DNA of 64,000 nt from Anadara kagoshimensis (GCA_021292105.1 CM037869.1:48475577-48539576), one strand, 5' to 3'. Counted from the first letter of the stretch, positions 39,696 to 51,441 are shown. Program-made: numbers and translations. The notes: generated from the sequence alone by a model not told the origin.

Positions 39696-40000
39696 CAGGC
39701 TCGTAGCAGCAACTTTAAAAGTGGACGGGCCAATATTAAAATGCACAAAAATTTACTTGCTTGTTCAAGATATTTTTGGTTCATTTTTCAGGATCTGTAC
39801 AGCGATCACAATCTGTTGTATAGTTCTTCCATGATTAACGCAATAAGACTACAGTGTGGTAAATAGGAAGAAAATAACTGCGTTTTACAGAGATAGCTAC
39901 TGACTTTTAATGAATTACATGTCTTAGTAACTGAATGAAATTTGAGCAAAAAAAATTGGAAGGACCAGGCCCCCCTGCCCCTTTTTTCCCTACGGGCCTG
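39696..40000. mobile_element. 305-bp MITE with CAGGC(C/T)CGTAG ends
   Basis: The left end CAGGCTCGTAG and the inverted right end CAGGCCCGTAG (read on the minus strand) form short terminal inverted repeats. TAAAG is present on both outer sides (39,691-39,695 and 40,001-40,005). The GC-rich subterminal stretch CCAGGCCCCCCTGCCCC resembles other DNA-element ends. Superfamily not resolved. Confidence 0.55.
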
Positions 40001-40308
40001 TAAAGGCCGGACCTTAATACGACATTTGACAGTTTTGTCAAATAATAATTCAGAAATGCATCTCAAAAATAGAAAGTAAATCACGTTTGTTTTCTACACT
40101 CCGACAGAAAGCTTTATGATAAATGTTTCCAAATAATACGCTTCAGGATGTTCAACAATACAGCTTTAATATACAGTTTTAGTTGGTGTTTTAGATGGAT
40201 TTTGGTGGAATAACAAACACTGTCATGGTTCATGTCGTCCCCAAAGGGTTGTTAATGTTTTAAAAATTTCATGTAAAGGACGGATATTTGAACAGGTGGA
40301 AACATAGA

Positions 40309-40828
40309 GGCCAGTTTCATATTAATTTTTCATAATAAAATACCCAGTAGAATATTAAGAGTGTTCTTTTTATATGATTATTTTACCTTTATGTCCCTGT
40401 GGAGGAAAACGATTTGATTCTGAATTTAGTTTTCCCCCCGCTAAATTCTAAATTTTACAGGCCGAGGAACTACAAATAATTTGTAAGGTCTTCTCGAAAC
40501 GCAAATTCCTTTCTTTGTTGCATTAATTAAAAAATGTAAGTTTGTTACTGTGCGTGTCAGATGCCGAACTTAGTATTTTAGAAACTGCACTATTAACAAT
40601 TTACATGCTGTATATGTCAGTTTTGAATATTCCGTTATTTCCAAAATTCTTCGCAAGACGTGCCACGTTAGTTCTGAAACGTATGACCTCAGAAATTCCG
40701 AGGTTATGTCGTAGTGAGAGAAACACGATACGGACTTTGGAGCACAGGGGCAAGTTTTATATTATTTTTAAATACCCATCGTATATAAAAAGAGTATTTC
40801 TTTTAAAAAAAATAATATGAAACTGGCC
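40309..40828. mobile_element. 520-bp non-autonomous DNA element, GGCCAGTTTCATATTA ends
   Basis: GGCCAGTTTCATATTA at the left is mirrored by TAATATGAAACTGGCC at the right. Similarity continues inward more loosely (AATACCCA and AAGAGT words on both sides), giving arms of about 70 bp. There is no coding sequence. Target duplication unclear. Confidence 0.6.
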
Positions 40829-41007
40829 CAGGTGATCCTGATTATCTTGGTCATTAATCAATGGATAGCTTAGATAACTGCAACTTCATCTTATAGATGA
40901 GTACGTTTCAATGTAGCAAAACATTGAATACATGTATTTAATCTTTTTAAAAACAAGAAGAAAACAATACGGTTTGTCGGGGTCATTCCAGATTGAACTG
41001 GTCAAGC

Positions 41008-41062
41008 TCCGAACAGCGACCAACATTCGTATCTCTTACTGGGCGCTGTTTCGGAGCTTGTG
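41008..41062. repeat. Short hairpin CAAGCTCCGAA(A)CAGCG
   Basis: CAAGCTCCGAACAGCG pairs with CGCTGTTTCGGAGCTTG about 20 bases downstream, with one bulged base. Confidence 0.7.
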
Positions 41063-41132
41063 AAATCAAAATCTGACAAGAAAAGTGTTATGACGGCGTC
41101 GGATTACGTTTCTTATCAGTCGGACCATTGGC

Positions 41133-41377
41133 GACGTCTTTGTTGAGTCAAACAATGGGGTTCGCCGCTGTACCACGTGATCAATACCTCTTAACATTTG
41201 TGTGGAACGTTTTGGAAAACGTCAACGTCACAGATTCCCGGAATGACGTCGTTTTCGCGGGAAAACGTAATCTCATGCGATTCCATATCCATTGGAAATA
41301 AGTGTTCCGCACAAACGTTAGAGGGTATCACGTGGTACAGCGGCGAATCCCATTGGCTACGTCACAAACAAAACGTC
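41133..41377. mobile_element. 245-bp foldback element
   Basis: The arms are about 85 bp: GACGTCTTTGTTGAGTCA, GGGTTCGCCGCTGTACCACG, TGATCAATACCTCT and TTTGTGTGGAAC on the left, with the reverse complements on the right (GTTCCGCACAAACG, AGAGGGTATCACGTGGTACA, GCGGCGAATCCCATTGG). Arms match with scattered mismatches around an ~80-bp GC-richer centre. Likely a MITE. Confidence 0.7.
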
Positions 41378-41737
41378 ACTTTGGCTATTTGAAAGCCCTG
41401 GCAGTGAAAAGGTTCTTTTAAATACTTTCTTGTTAGTTTAATACATTTGTGAATTTCTTTGTGTTTTTGACATCTTTTGGTGCCAAAATCTTCTGAGGTT
41501 TCCATAGACGAAAACTTTTACGCTGCTAATCGTCTGACATTTTTTTTTTGTGTATTGCCAAATCATGTCAAAGACGTCAGCGCGTGCTACCTGACAATGT
41601 TTTTTAATTGTGACGTCACGATTTATGGAAAGTCCCTGTTCTATTTATGATCGGAAAGTGGTCCGCCGACTTTTTGTTACTATTTATAGCATTAAAGTGG
41701 TCCGCCAACTATTTATTGACTCTTTGATGCATTTTTA
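41378..41737. other. Spacer, nothing recognised
   Basis: AT-rich. The word AAAGTGGTCCGCC(G/A)AC occurs twice (41,655 and 41,694). Confidence 0.4.
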
Positions 41738-41799
41738 TTGAATATCACTATATGTACCACTGAAATTGACCAATCAGAGAAAAGGAAAACACGCAATCA

Positions 41800-42199
41800 T
41801 ATAATAACACCTGTTGCACCCACTGCAACTCCGGAGTGTTCAACATCACAATCTCCACCTCCGTCTTCTACTAAACATGTCATGCAACCATCAATCTGGT
41901 TACACCAGAAAGGCGCATGCTGCACCCACCATCATCCGTTAAATTGGATGCATCACCTCGCCGTTCAAATCGGAAGAAAAGTGAACCGCATTGGCTAAGT
42001 GATTATGTGCATACACTCATGACAGAATTATCCTCAGGCTGGAGGGTAGTCTACCCGAGGAAGGCGCATTGTGAAATATCAGTGCATGGAATAATTTGTG
42101 ACATTTCATGTTATGTTGATCATTCATATTAGTTTATATCCATGTCAAGACATGACTACAAAGTATTTACTTAAACCAATGACTTGGGGAGGGGTAGAG
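41800..42199 (+). pseudogene. Pol C-terminal tail and purine tract of the LTR element (fossil)
   Basis: A basic, serine-rich segment resembling the tail of gypsy Pol is followed by non-coding sequence and a purine-rich tract immediately before the right long repeat. Broken and old. Assigned mainly from position. Confidence 0.4.
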
Positions 42200-43304
42200 A
42201 ATTATGTGTACTATCCATGTTATTTAGTTCCCTTTTATGTTTATGTATTCAGATCTCCATCATTTTAGATGTCGACTGTAAATTAATCAACTCATATGTT
42301 TTTTCGCGCATTATTTTGAGGGGCAAATTGGCAACAGATATATTCATTTGTACCTTGACTTTAAAAGTTAATCATAAGTTAAGTAATGGCGTTTTACGTA
42401 TCAGTCAAGAATATTTAACTTACACCGAGACGTCACCAGCTATAGGCTAAGGTACAGAAATTTTGCCAGCGTTGCGCTGATGCGATCAATCAGCAGGGTT
42501 CATTAGGCCCCTTGTGATTAAAGGCGTTTAACCACTAGACAACCGTAGCCCAGAAACAGACTGACCAAGTGGAACCCTAGACTACAGACGCCATGTGATT
42601 AAAGATTTGTGCTTTAACCACTAGGCAACCGTAACCCAGGAGAGTTGAACCCTGAACTACTAGGCAACAGTAGTCCAGGGGCAGATGATGGCTATTGTAA
42701 GCAATAGAACACCAACTGTACAATGCAAGACAGAAATCAGAAAAGTAAAAAGTCAGAAATAGTATAAGAATTGAGAGAGCGCCCCGAAAGGGCGAGTGGT
42801 CAAAACATCCATTACGGATACTATGAACCACCTTCCCGTTTGATATCGGAGACTCCTCCGACATCTTACACTATTCTGTTAAGAACAGCCCGGGAAACAA
42901 AATTGATTAACATTGGGTAATGTTGGTTTTTAACGATATCTGGAATCACTTCATTCTGGTGTCGTTTAGTAATGCATATAAAATCAACTTTGTAGATACA
43001 TGTTATATTTTATGTTAAATTTTGATATAAAGATAAAAAAATATATTATTTTTTTATAGAAGTTTCTTCACAGTTATAGCTAAACGTTTTGAAGAATTTG
43101 ATTAAATTCAATTAAAATTTTCTATTATTCTTGGTTATGGCATTCCACGTAACTCTTACATACCACAAAATGTTTAATGAATAGTGAACACAGCTCCGGA
43201 TCGAAGACATGTACGATTTATATAATTACCTGTGGGGTAAATTACATTTAAATCCAACTTGATCCAGAACAATATGACAAATAAATATATTTTCACGAAA
43301 CTCG

Positions 43305-43535
43305 CCACACAACACACACACACACGCGCGCGCACACACACATACACACACACACAGAGGATGAAGGCATATTGTGTTACATATACAAACATACCCTTCC
43401 ACGCTATGAGAGAGAAAGGGAGAGAGAGATCGTAAAACACACACACACGTACACACACACACCACACACACACTACGTAGTAATAATCACAAACACATTT
43501 AAACATGTACATACACACACACACGCGCATTTTGG
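43305..43535. repeat. CA and GA microsatellites in the right long repeat
   Basis: Several (CA)n runs, with CG-containing variants (ACGCGCGCGCAC), and a GA-rich run at about 43,407-43,430. Confidence 0.85.
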
Positions 43536-43627
43536 GGATTAACACAAACACGCATGGTAATACATAGCACACAGTCTCACATGCGTATTGTGATGTACAC
43601 TGACTTTGTGGTGCTTGAAGCACTGTA

Positions 43628-45079
43628 ACACTCCTAATGAAGTCCAATGTCTAATGAAGTCCGGGTTTCATAAGGTGCCGAAATTGCAACGAGTAGCCTT
43701 CTTGACATTACAAAATAAAATTATCAAAATTGCACGACTGTATTTTATCTTTAATTTCGATAGTGTAACATGATTTTAGCTTCACAGAAAATGCGTTTTT
43801 ATTTGTCAATGATTTATTGATTGATTGATTGAATGAATGGGGTTTTGCGTCCAAGTCAAAATAATTCATTTATATCGAGACACCATCAGCTTTAGGTGAA
43901 GTGTTAGAAATTTTGACCTTTGAAGTGAGCTCAGGACAAAATACAGGCATGGTTATTCAACTTTCCACGCGGGCCGTGACAAGGGGCGAGGTTTTAAGGA
44001 CCCCTTGATTTTCATTTCTAAATGCCGAGTGTTTCTCGAAAGAGTATTTGTCCACGAGTACAAACTGTGTTAAGTTATTTTTGTCATTTAAGTGCCCATA
44101 CTATCTTCACATGCGTGTTTTGTTGTCTTTATAATGTTGTTAACGTCGCATCGGATATCTTGTAGCTTTCCGGAAAAGAAATCAAGTTTATTAATTTCTA
44201 AGGATTGATATTTAAGAACAAGTTCGAATATATGCGTGAGATGTTCCAGTGTGTTTTATAGTCTGTCTTGTACGAGCGCACACTCAGGGGAACTTTAAAG
44301 TGCTAGCTCATTGAATCAGCACGCCACAGACAAATATACCACCCCCCACTGTGAACCCATAGTTGATTCCTCTTAAAGTGACCGTGACCGTGCGTGTGTT
44401 AACAAAATGATGGTTCACTAGTAACATAATGCATAATGATAAGTGAACAAAATTAAGCAAAGAATTATCTCCCCCTTGACCATAAAAAATATTGTCCAGC
44501 GAGAAATTATCTCCCCCTAGACCATAAAAAATATAGTCCAGCAAGGGATTATCTGCCCCTAGACCATAAAATATTATGTTTGTAAAGAATTTTAAACCAG
44601 AGATGCAAAGTCATTTAGGACCTGTAGGGTTTCATGTGTGGATGATTCTGTTCCATCTTGTACAACAGTAGTGAGACAGTTTAACCTCTTCATCGCCAAT
44701 CTTGATATCTTGGGATTTTTAAAATAAAGTCTGAAACAATGCCATTTGTAAGTAAAATCTTGAGGAAAAAATTGAAGCATTTTATAAAGGACTCACTAAA
44801 ATTTATGAAAGTGTAATACTTTGACCGTTAAAGCCGAGTCTTCCGGAGAACAGAAGGTAACATATTTTTCAACCATTCGGCTACACGATCTGATGTTATT
44901 TTAAAGGTAACATTCTATGAGGACAATCTTTATTTAGGAACTCATGTAATTATGCGTGGCGTTGTGTAATTGACATTTTTCCCGTATCGACCAAGAGGAA
45001 AGACTGTGATGACAGGCGTGATTGGGAGAAAAATTCAGCAAAGATTGTAAGTCAAATAGGCTATATAACAACTCCTAAT
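43628..45079. repeat. 1.43-kb tandem module, copy B
   Basis: Runs from CTCCTAATGAAGTCC through the SINE, the minisatellite and a segment (44,600-44,944) with ATGCAAAGTCATTTAGGACC and ATTCGGCTACACGATCTGAT, to the LINE insertion point. The segment 44,945-45,069 has no partner in copy C. Confidence 0.75.
43808..44060 (-). mobile_element. SINE with (TTGA)n tail in the right long repeat
   Basis: Same truncated SINE as at 36,712-36,966, at the equivalent position. Confidence 0.7.
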
Positions 45080-45081
45080 AA

Positions 45082-47993
45082 AAATGGGAAATTTTGAAAA
45101 TTAAAATTAAAGAATATTCTATCAAATTTTCAAAATCCAAAGGTGCTTCAATCACACAAAAAATAAAAAATATTGAGATTAAAATTACAGAAATAGAAAA
45201 TGAAAATAGCCAAAATATAAACATGAATAAAAAAAGAGAGTTAGAGTGGGAATTAGACGAAATTTTAGAAAACAGGGCAAAAGGCGCACAAATAAGATCT
45301 AAGGTAAATTGGGTTGAAAATGGCGAGAAGAATTCTGCTTATTTCCTTAGGCTGGAAAAATCACATCAAAATAATAACGCTATTAAGAAAATCAAACTAT
45401 CAGACGGACGGACTGTGGACAGTCAGGAAGAAATATTAGGGTCGCTCTGTAAATACTATGAAAACTTGTATAGCTCTTTAAATATTAATGACAATGAAAT
45501 TGAAACATATCTTTCTTCTATCTCCGATTTCCCTATACTTAACGAAAAAGAGAAAGACGAATGTGATATTTTTCCCTCAATAAAAGAATGTGAAGAAGCT
45601 ATTAAATGTATGAAGAACAACAAATCTCCTGGATGCGATGGTCTTCCTATTGAATTTTATAAAGTATTTTGGATTGATTTAAAAAATTATTTTTACTCAT
45701 CTCTTAAATCGGCATTTTTAGAAGGTGAACTTTCTTTTTCTCAAAAAATGTCTATCATATCGCTAATACATAAAAAGGGTGAAAAAGACGATTTAAGTAA
45801 TTACAGACCCATAAGTCTTACAAACTCTGATTATAAAATTATAGCCTTTATTTTTGCCAGAAGATTACAGAGGGTAATTAGCAATTTAGTTTGTTCTGAT
45901 CAAACTGCATATATATTTAAGGGAGGTATATTGGAATGAACGCTAGACTTATACTTGACATTTTTGACATCTGTGAAAACTCCGATCAATCTTGTATTTT
46001 ACTTTTTTTAGATTTTGCCAAACCTTTTGATTCAGTTGAATGGAATTTTATTTTTAAAACATTAGCAAAATTTAACTTTGGGAATAATTTCATACATTGG
46101 ATGAGAACCCTATACAGCAAACCTATTTTTAGAATAAAAAATAATGGATGGTTGTCTAGAACCTGTAATATGAAAAAAGGTATTCGTCAGGGTTGTCCAG
46201 TTTCTGCTTTACTTTTCGTTCTTGTAGCTGAAATTTTATCGCTTAAAATAAGAAAATCTGATAAAGTAAATGGGTTTAGGATAGGTAATATTCAAACAGA
46301 CATAAAGATTTTACAACACGCAGATGATTGCACTCTACCATTACTAGATGAAGACTCTATGAAACATGCTATCGACATTGTTAATGATTTCAGTAAACAT
46401 GCTGGTCCAAAACTAAATATTCACAAAACAGAAGCTATCTTGTTAGGCCCACTGAAAAATCGGTATAAACGGTTACATGGTGTTGAAGTCAATAACTCTT
46501 CTCTTAAATGTTTAGGTATACACATTGGCCATGACAAAAATCAATGTATAGAAAGGAATGGAAAAAACAGGATAAAAGATTTAGAGCACACATTATTATC
46601 TTGGAAAAGAAGAAACTTAACTATTTTCGGCAAATGTACAGTTTTGAATACACTAGCCCTATCAAATTTGACATATACGGCGTCATTACTTCATATCCTT
46701 CAGATGACATTATTAAATCTATAAATAAACTAGTTTTTAACTTTATTTGGGGAAAAAGAGATAGAATAAAAAGAAAAACTCTGAAGGAAACATCTCTGAG
46801 GGTGGTATAGGATTAGTGGATATAGAAACAAAATTCAAAGCTTTGAAAGCATCATGGGTATCCAGATTATTAAATAATAGGGAGTAAACATCTTCATATC
46901 TTAGATACTATCCTGAAAAATTCTCTAGGAATTGATTTCGATTTCATTTTAAAAACAAATGTTGCTGATTTAAAAGAATTGTCTAAATTAAAGAATGTTC
47001 CATCTTTCTATAATGAAGTATTCGCCTTCTTCAATAACTGCAAAGATGAAGTGTCTCAATTGCGTTTTCTTCCGACTCTTTTTTGTCTGAAAATATTTGG
47101 TTGAATAATAATTTTAAATTTCGAAATAAAACATTATGTCTTAAAAACTGGATGAAGAGTGGGGTTCTTTATGTTAAAGACTTATTTCATGTTAATGGGT
47201 CGTTAAAGGATATAAATGATTTTGGTGATAAGTTGCTAAACAAACGGAATTGGATTTGCGAGTATAATATCTTAAAAAAAGTGTTCGGAAAATATGTTAA
47301 TATTTTTGATTGTTCAAAATGCGAATATATTAACCCATATAACAAGCCGCTTTCGTTTATAAATGGAAACATTAGGTATGACATTTTGAGTAAAAAGTGT
47401 AAATTTTATTACGATATCCTTTTGAAGAAAAAATTTCAAGTTTCAAATATGGAATATCATTGGTCAAAAGAGTTTAATTTTAACTATAGTTTTTTCAGAA
47501 AAATATTTGCAGAACAAATATCAGTAGTATTTTAGACAAACAAACTTCAGAATTTAATTACAAATTATTACATAATCTTTTGTCAAATAACCTAATTGTT
47601 AGTAAATGGAATAAAACTGTTTCTAAATATTGTGAAAATTGCCATACAAGTGTTGAGAACTCTGAGCATCTTATTTATCAATGTAACATTGTGAGTTCTA
47701 TTTGGGATATCGTTGCCAACAACCTGAAAGTAGACATTAAGTGGAAAACTATTGTGTTGGGATTTTACTTAGAACAAAATAATAAAACATATATGCTAAA
47801 TAATATAATTTCCTTTATTGCGTGTAAAATCTACAAATATAAAATGAAAATGAGAATAAACAACCAACTTTGCTGCAAGGACCAGTTGAAGATGCACTTG
47901 AAACACAGCCTCTTTTCTTTCTTTTATACTCTTAAGAAAATGAAACTAGATGTTTTATCACACCATATATTAAAAATTGCTCAAACATTGTAA
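45082..47993 (+). pseudogene. LINE ORF2 remnant: reverse transcriptase and zinc knuckle
   Basis: Recognisable in order: GAQIRSKVNWVENGEKNSAYF (typical L1/Tx1 segment before the RT), NKSPGCDGLPIEFY, NYRPISLTNSDYKI, motif A FLDFAKPFDSVEW, motif B GIRQGCPVSALLF, motif C HADDCT (in place of FADD or YADD), and a C-terminal knuckle CENCHTSVENSEHLIYQC (CX2C-X8-H-X4-C). The frame changes near 45,930 (one base missing in the stretch for GRYIGMNARL), near 46,700, near 46,800 and again further on. At least four frame breaks make it inactive. It ends at TAA 47,993. Confidence 0.85.
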
Positions 47994-49070
47994 TATCGTA
48001 TTTATTTATTATTATTATTATTTTTTTTTTCTACCCCTTAAATGTCTATTTTTTCCATTATTAATTTCTTTTGTTCTTTGTTTATTATAAGACAACGCTT
48101 GAATTGGATGGTAAGCATTGTGGGGGCCTGTTTTAGGTAAGGAGCGATCCAACCACCTGTTCATCTACTCTGCTTATCATTTAATCAAGGTGTCGATTTA
48201 CAACTTGCCCTTTTTTGCACTGTCGCTGTTTTATTTTGCTATTTATATGCGTACATCCAGACAAAAATAAGAATTATCTTATTTATATTGTCGGAATTTG
48301 CATACAGGTTATTTATTTAACTATAAGTTGGTGAATTATTACTAGTTGATTGATTGATTTGCTGATTGATAGGTTGATGGACTGATTGGTTAATTAGTTA
48401 CTTGCTGACTTAATTGATGAATTACTTAATTGAGGAAGTAATTGATTGATTGATCGATTGGTAGCATGAGTGATTAATTGATAAATTAATTAATATATTT
48501 ATTTTTATATTCTTTTTTTATGTTCTTGCATACATCTTTGGTATTTGATAATGTGTAAGATCAATTATTCTTACAGTTAATATTATTATTATTATATTAT
48601 TATTATTATTATTATTACTATTATTATCAACATAATCTTCTTCATTGTGGGTGATATATTGTTATTATCATTATTATTATTACTATTATTAATGGTAATG
48701 GTGATAATATCGTGACTTTTTCCATGAATGTAAGACTGATTTGTTGATTTCTTTTATTTATTTTTTTTTCGGTAGAATGTAAATTCTCTGCCAATCTAGT
48801 TTCATGTAGTGTAAAAAGGATTCATATTATTATTATTACTATCATTATTATTTCACCATATATGTACAATGGTGTCAAATTTAATTACATTTGCTTGTAA
48901 CTATGAATATTTATTTTCTTTTATTTATTTATTTATTTACTTAATTATTTATTTATTTATCTATTTTTTATTTATGTATTTATCTATTTACTTGATTATC
49001 TGTATCTTGTGTGCATTTCTGTTTTATTTAATATTACGATATCTTGTGTAAAAATGAGGATTGTAACCAA

Positions 49071-49116
<46 letters not shown>

Positions 49117-49214
49117 AGCGTGGGTACATGTGTCAAATTATTATTACTAGTGATATTATTATCATTTTTATTATAATGATAATAATAATAATATTGATTA
49201 TAATCAATATTATA

Positions 49215-49262
<48 letters not shown>

Positions 49263-49322
49263 AGCGTGGGTACATTTGTCAAATTATTCTTACTAGCATT
49301 TTTTAATGGATGAAATTATTTT

Positions 49323-49369
<47 letters not shown>

Positions 49370-49592
49370 TTTTTTATTTATTTATTTATTTATTTATTTT
49401 ATTTTATTTGTTTATGTATTTATCTATTTAATACTTGATTATCTGTATCTTGTGTGTGCATTGTGTTTTATTTAATATTGTGATATTTTGTGTAAAAATG
49501 AGGATTGTGATCAATATTATTATTATTATTATTATTATAAGCGTGTGTACGTGTGTCAAATTATCTCGTTTACATGTATTTATAAATTGATG

Positions 49593-49630
<38 letters not shown>

Positions 49631-49720
49631 TTTTATTTATTTATTATATGTTTGTGTATTGTATAATGTTATTGCTATGCTTATATATATATATATTTTT
49701 TATGAATAAAAGAAAAAAAA
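47994..49720. repeat. LINE 3' region made of degenerate tandem microsatellite units
   Basis: Blocks of (TTA)n (48,574-48,627; 49,066-49,114; 49,217-49,261; 49,514-49,541) and (TTTA)n (48,915-48,975; 49,318-49,400; 49,595-49,645) alternate with recurring words TGTGTAAAAATGAGGATTG, ATAAGCGTGGGTACATGTG and TGTCAAATTATT at about 48,810, 49,040, 49,260 and 49,490. A (TTGA)n-like tract lies at 48,347-48,470. The 3' region therefore contains about four diverged tandem units. Confidence 0.8.
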
Positions 49721-49967
49721 ACTCCTAATGAAGTCCAACACCTTATGAAGTTCGGATTTCATTAGGCGTCGAAATTACAACGCTTCATAAGTCCGGACTT
49801 CAACAGGCGTCAACAATATCGACGCCTACTGAAGTGCAAAGAGTGAGGCTTCAGACGAGTAGTCTTCTTGACATTACAAAATAAAATTATTTCCCAAATT
49901 GCATTTTATCTTAAATTGCGATAGTGCAACATGAATTTAGCCTCACAGAACACGATTTATTGTCCAT

Positions 49968-50192
49968 GATTGATTGATTGATTGATTAATTGAATGGGGT
50001 TTGCGTCCATATCGAGACACCATCAGCTTTAGGTGAAGTGGTAGAAATTTTGACCTTTGAAGTGCGCTCAGGACAAAATACCGGCACGGTTATTCAATTT
50101 TCCACGCGGACCGTGACAAGGGACGAGGTTTTAAGGACCCCGTGATTTTTATTTTTAAATGCCGAGTACTTCTCGAAAGAGTATATGTCCAC
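49968..50192 (-). mobile_element. Truncated SINE in module copy C
   Basis: (TTGA)n tail and SINE body as at 36,712, with a short internal gap after GGGGTTTGCGTCC. Confidence 0.65.
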
Positions 50193-50684
50193 GAGTACAA
50201 ACTGTGTATAGTTATTTTTGTCATTTAAGTGCCCATACTATCTTCACATGTGTGTTTTGTTGTCTTTATAATGTTGTTAACGTCGCATCGGATATCTTGT
50301 AGCTTTCCGGAAAAGAAATCAAGTTTATAATCTCTAAGCAATTCCGAATATATGCGTGAGAGTGTGTTTTATGGTCTGTCTTGTATGAGCGCACATTCAG
50401 GGCAACTTTAAAGTGCTAGCTCATTGAATCAACATGCTGAGACAAATATACCACCCCCAATGTGAATCTATAGTTAATTCTACGTCCTCTTATGCTACAT
50501 AACGCTGGGGGAGGAAGCCGTATCTCAAAGATTAAGTTTTATGTGTGACCAAAGAGGGGTTAGAACTCTTACTGCCTTCTGGTCTGAAGTCAGACGCTCA
50601 ATCAGTGAATGAAGTGACCGTGCGCGTTTTATTAAAATGATGGTTCACTAGTCACATAGTGAACAACATTAAGCAAAGAACTAT

Positions 50685-50865
50685 CTCCACTAGACCATAA
50701 AAATAGAGTCCAGCAAGAAATTATCTCCCCCTAGACCATAAAAATAGAGTCCAACAAGAAATTATCTCCCCCTAGACCATAAAAATAGAGTCCAGCAAGA
50801 AATTATCTCCCCTATACCATAAAAAATATAGACCAGCAAGGGATTATCTGCCCGTAGACCATAAA
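50685..50865. repeat. ~40-bp CCAGCAAGG minisatellite, block C
   Basis: About five copies. The inner copies share an AAAAATAGAGTCC variant not seen in other blocks, a sign of local homogenisation. Confidence 0.85.
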
Positions 50866-51388
50866 ATATTATGTTTGTAAAGAATTTTAAGCCAGAAATG
50901 CAAAGTCATTTAGGACCTGTAGGGTTTCATGTGTGGATGATTCTGTTCCATCTTGTACAACAGTAGTGAGACAGATTAACCTCTTCATCGCCAATCTTGA
51001 TATCTTGGGATTTTTAAAATAAAGTCTGAAACAATGCCATTTGTAAGTAAAATCTTGAGGAAAAAATTGAAGCATTTTATAAAGGACTCACTAAAATTTA
51101 TAAAAGTGTAATACTTTGACAATTAAAGCTGAGTCTTCAGAGGGAACAGAAGGTAACATATCTTTCAACCATTCGGCTACACGATCTGATGTTATTTTAA
51201 AAGTAACATTCTATAGGGACAATCTTTGTTTAGGAATATCGACGCCTAATGAAGTGCAAAGAGTGAGGCTTCAGACGAGTAGTCTTCTTGACATTACAAA
51301 ATAAAATTATTTCCCAAATTGCATTTTATCTTAAATTGCGATAGTGCAACATAATTTTAGCCTCACAGAACATGAATTGTTTTGTCCA

Positions 51389-51399
51389 TGATTGATTGC

Positions 51400-51441
<42 letters not shown>

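Larger units (their letters stand above)
35116..44590 (+). mobile_element. Probable broken Ty3/gypsy-type LTR element
   Basis: Two long direct repeats (about 35,116-37,500 and 42,200-44,590) flank an interior with Pol remnants. A purine-rich tract (GGGGAGGGGTAG, ending near 42,199) lies right before the second repeat, where a polypurine tract is expected. Integrase sequence is recognisable at 37,784-38,850 and a Pol C-terminal tail near 41,800-42,050. The front part of the interior (gag, protease, reverse transcriptase) is not recognisable. The element is a fossil in several pieces, interrupted by SINEs and small DNA elements. Many differences between the two long repeats point to considerable age. 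Treating the repeats as LTRs is an inference; a segmental duplication around a shorter remnant is the alternative. Confidence 0.5.
42200..44590. repeat. Long direct repeat, right copy (putative 3' LTR)
   Basis: Matches 35,116-37,500 with many small differences. Contains the decayed SINE core (42,380-42,470), expanded CA/GA microsatellites (43,305-43,535), the TAATGAAGTCC cluster (43,630), a SINE (43,808-44,060) and a ~40-bp minisatellite block (44,462-44,570). It retains 44,240-44,440, which is absent from the left copy. Confidence 0.7.
45080..49720 (+). mobile_element. 5'-truncated L1/Tx1-type LINE
   Basis: Flanked by a 10-bp target duplication AACTCCTAAT (45,070-45,079 and 49,720-49,729), which restores the uninterrupted sequence seen at 36,460 and 43,630. 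It starts inside ORF2 (KWEILKIKIKEYSIKF, the linker before reverse transcriptase), so the endonuclease half is missing. The 3' end has AATAAA at 49,705-49,710 followed by a short A-rich tail. About 4.64 kb, of which 1.73 kb is an unusual microsatellite-filled 3' region. Confidence 0.85.
49721..51237. repeat. 1.43-kb tandem module, copy C
   Basis: TAATGAAGTCC cluster (49,723-49,850), truncated SINE (49,968-50,192), CGCATCGGATATCTTGTAGC, a minisatellite block (50,685-50,865), then ATGCAAAGTCATTTAGGACC to TTTAGGAA. It is followed directly by copy D. Confidence 0.8.
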
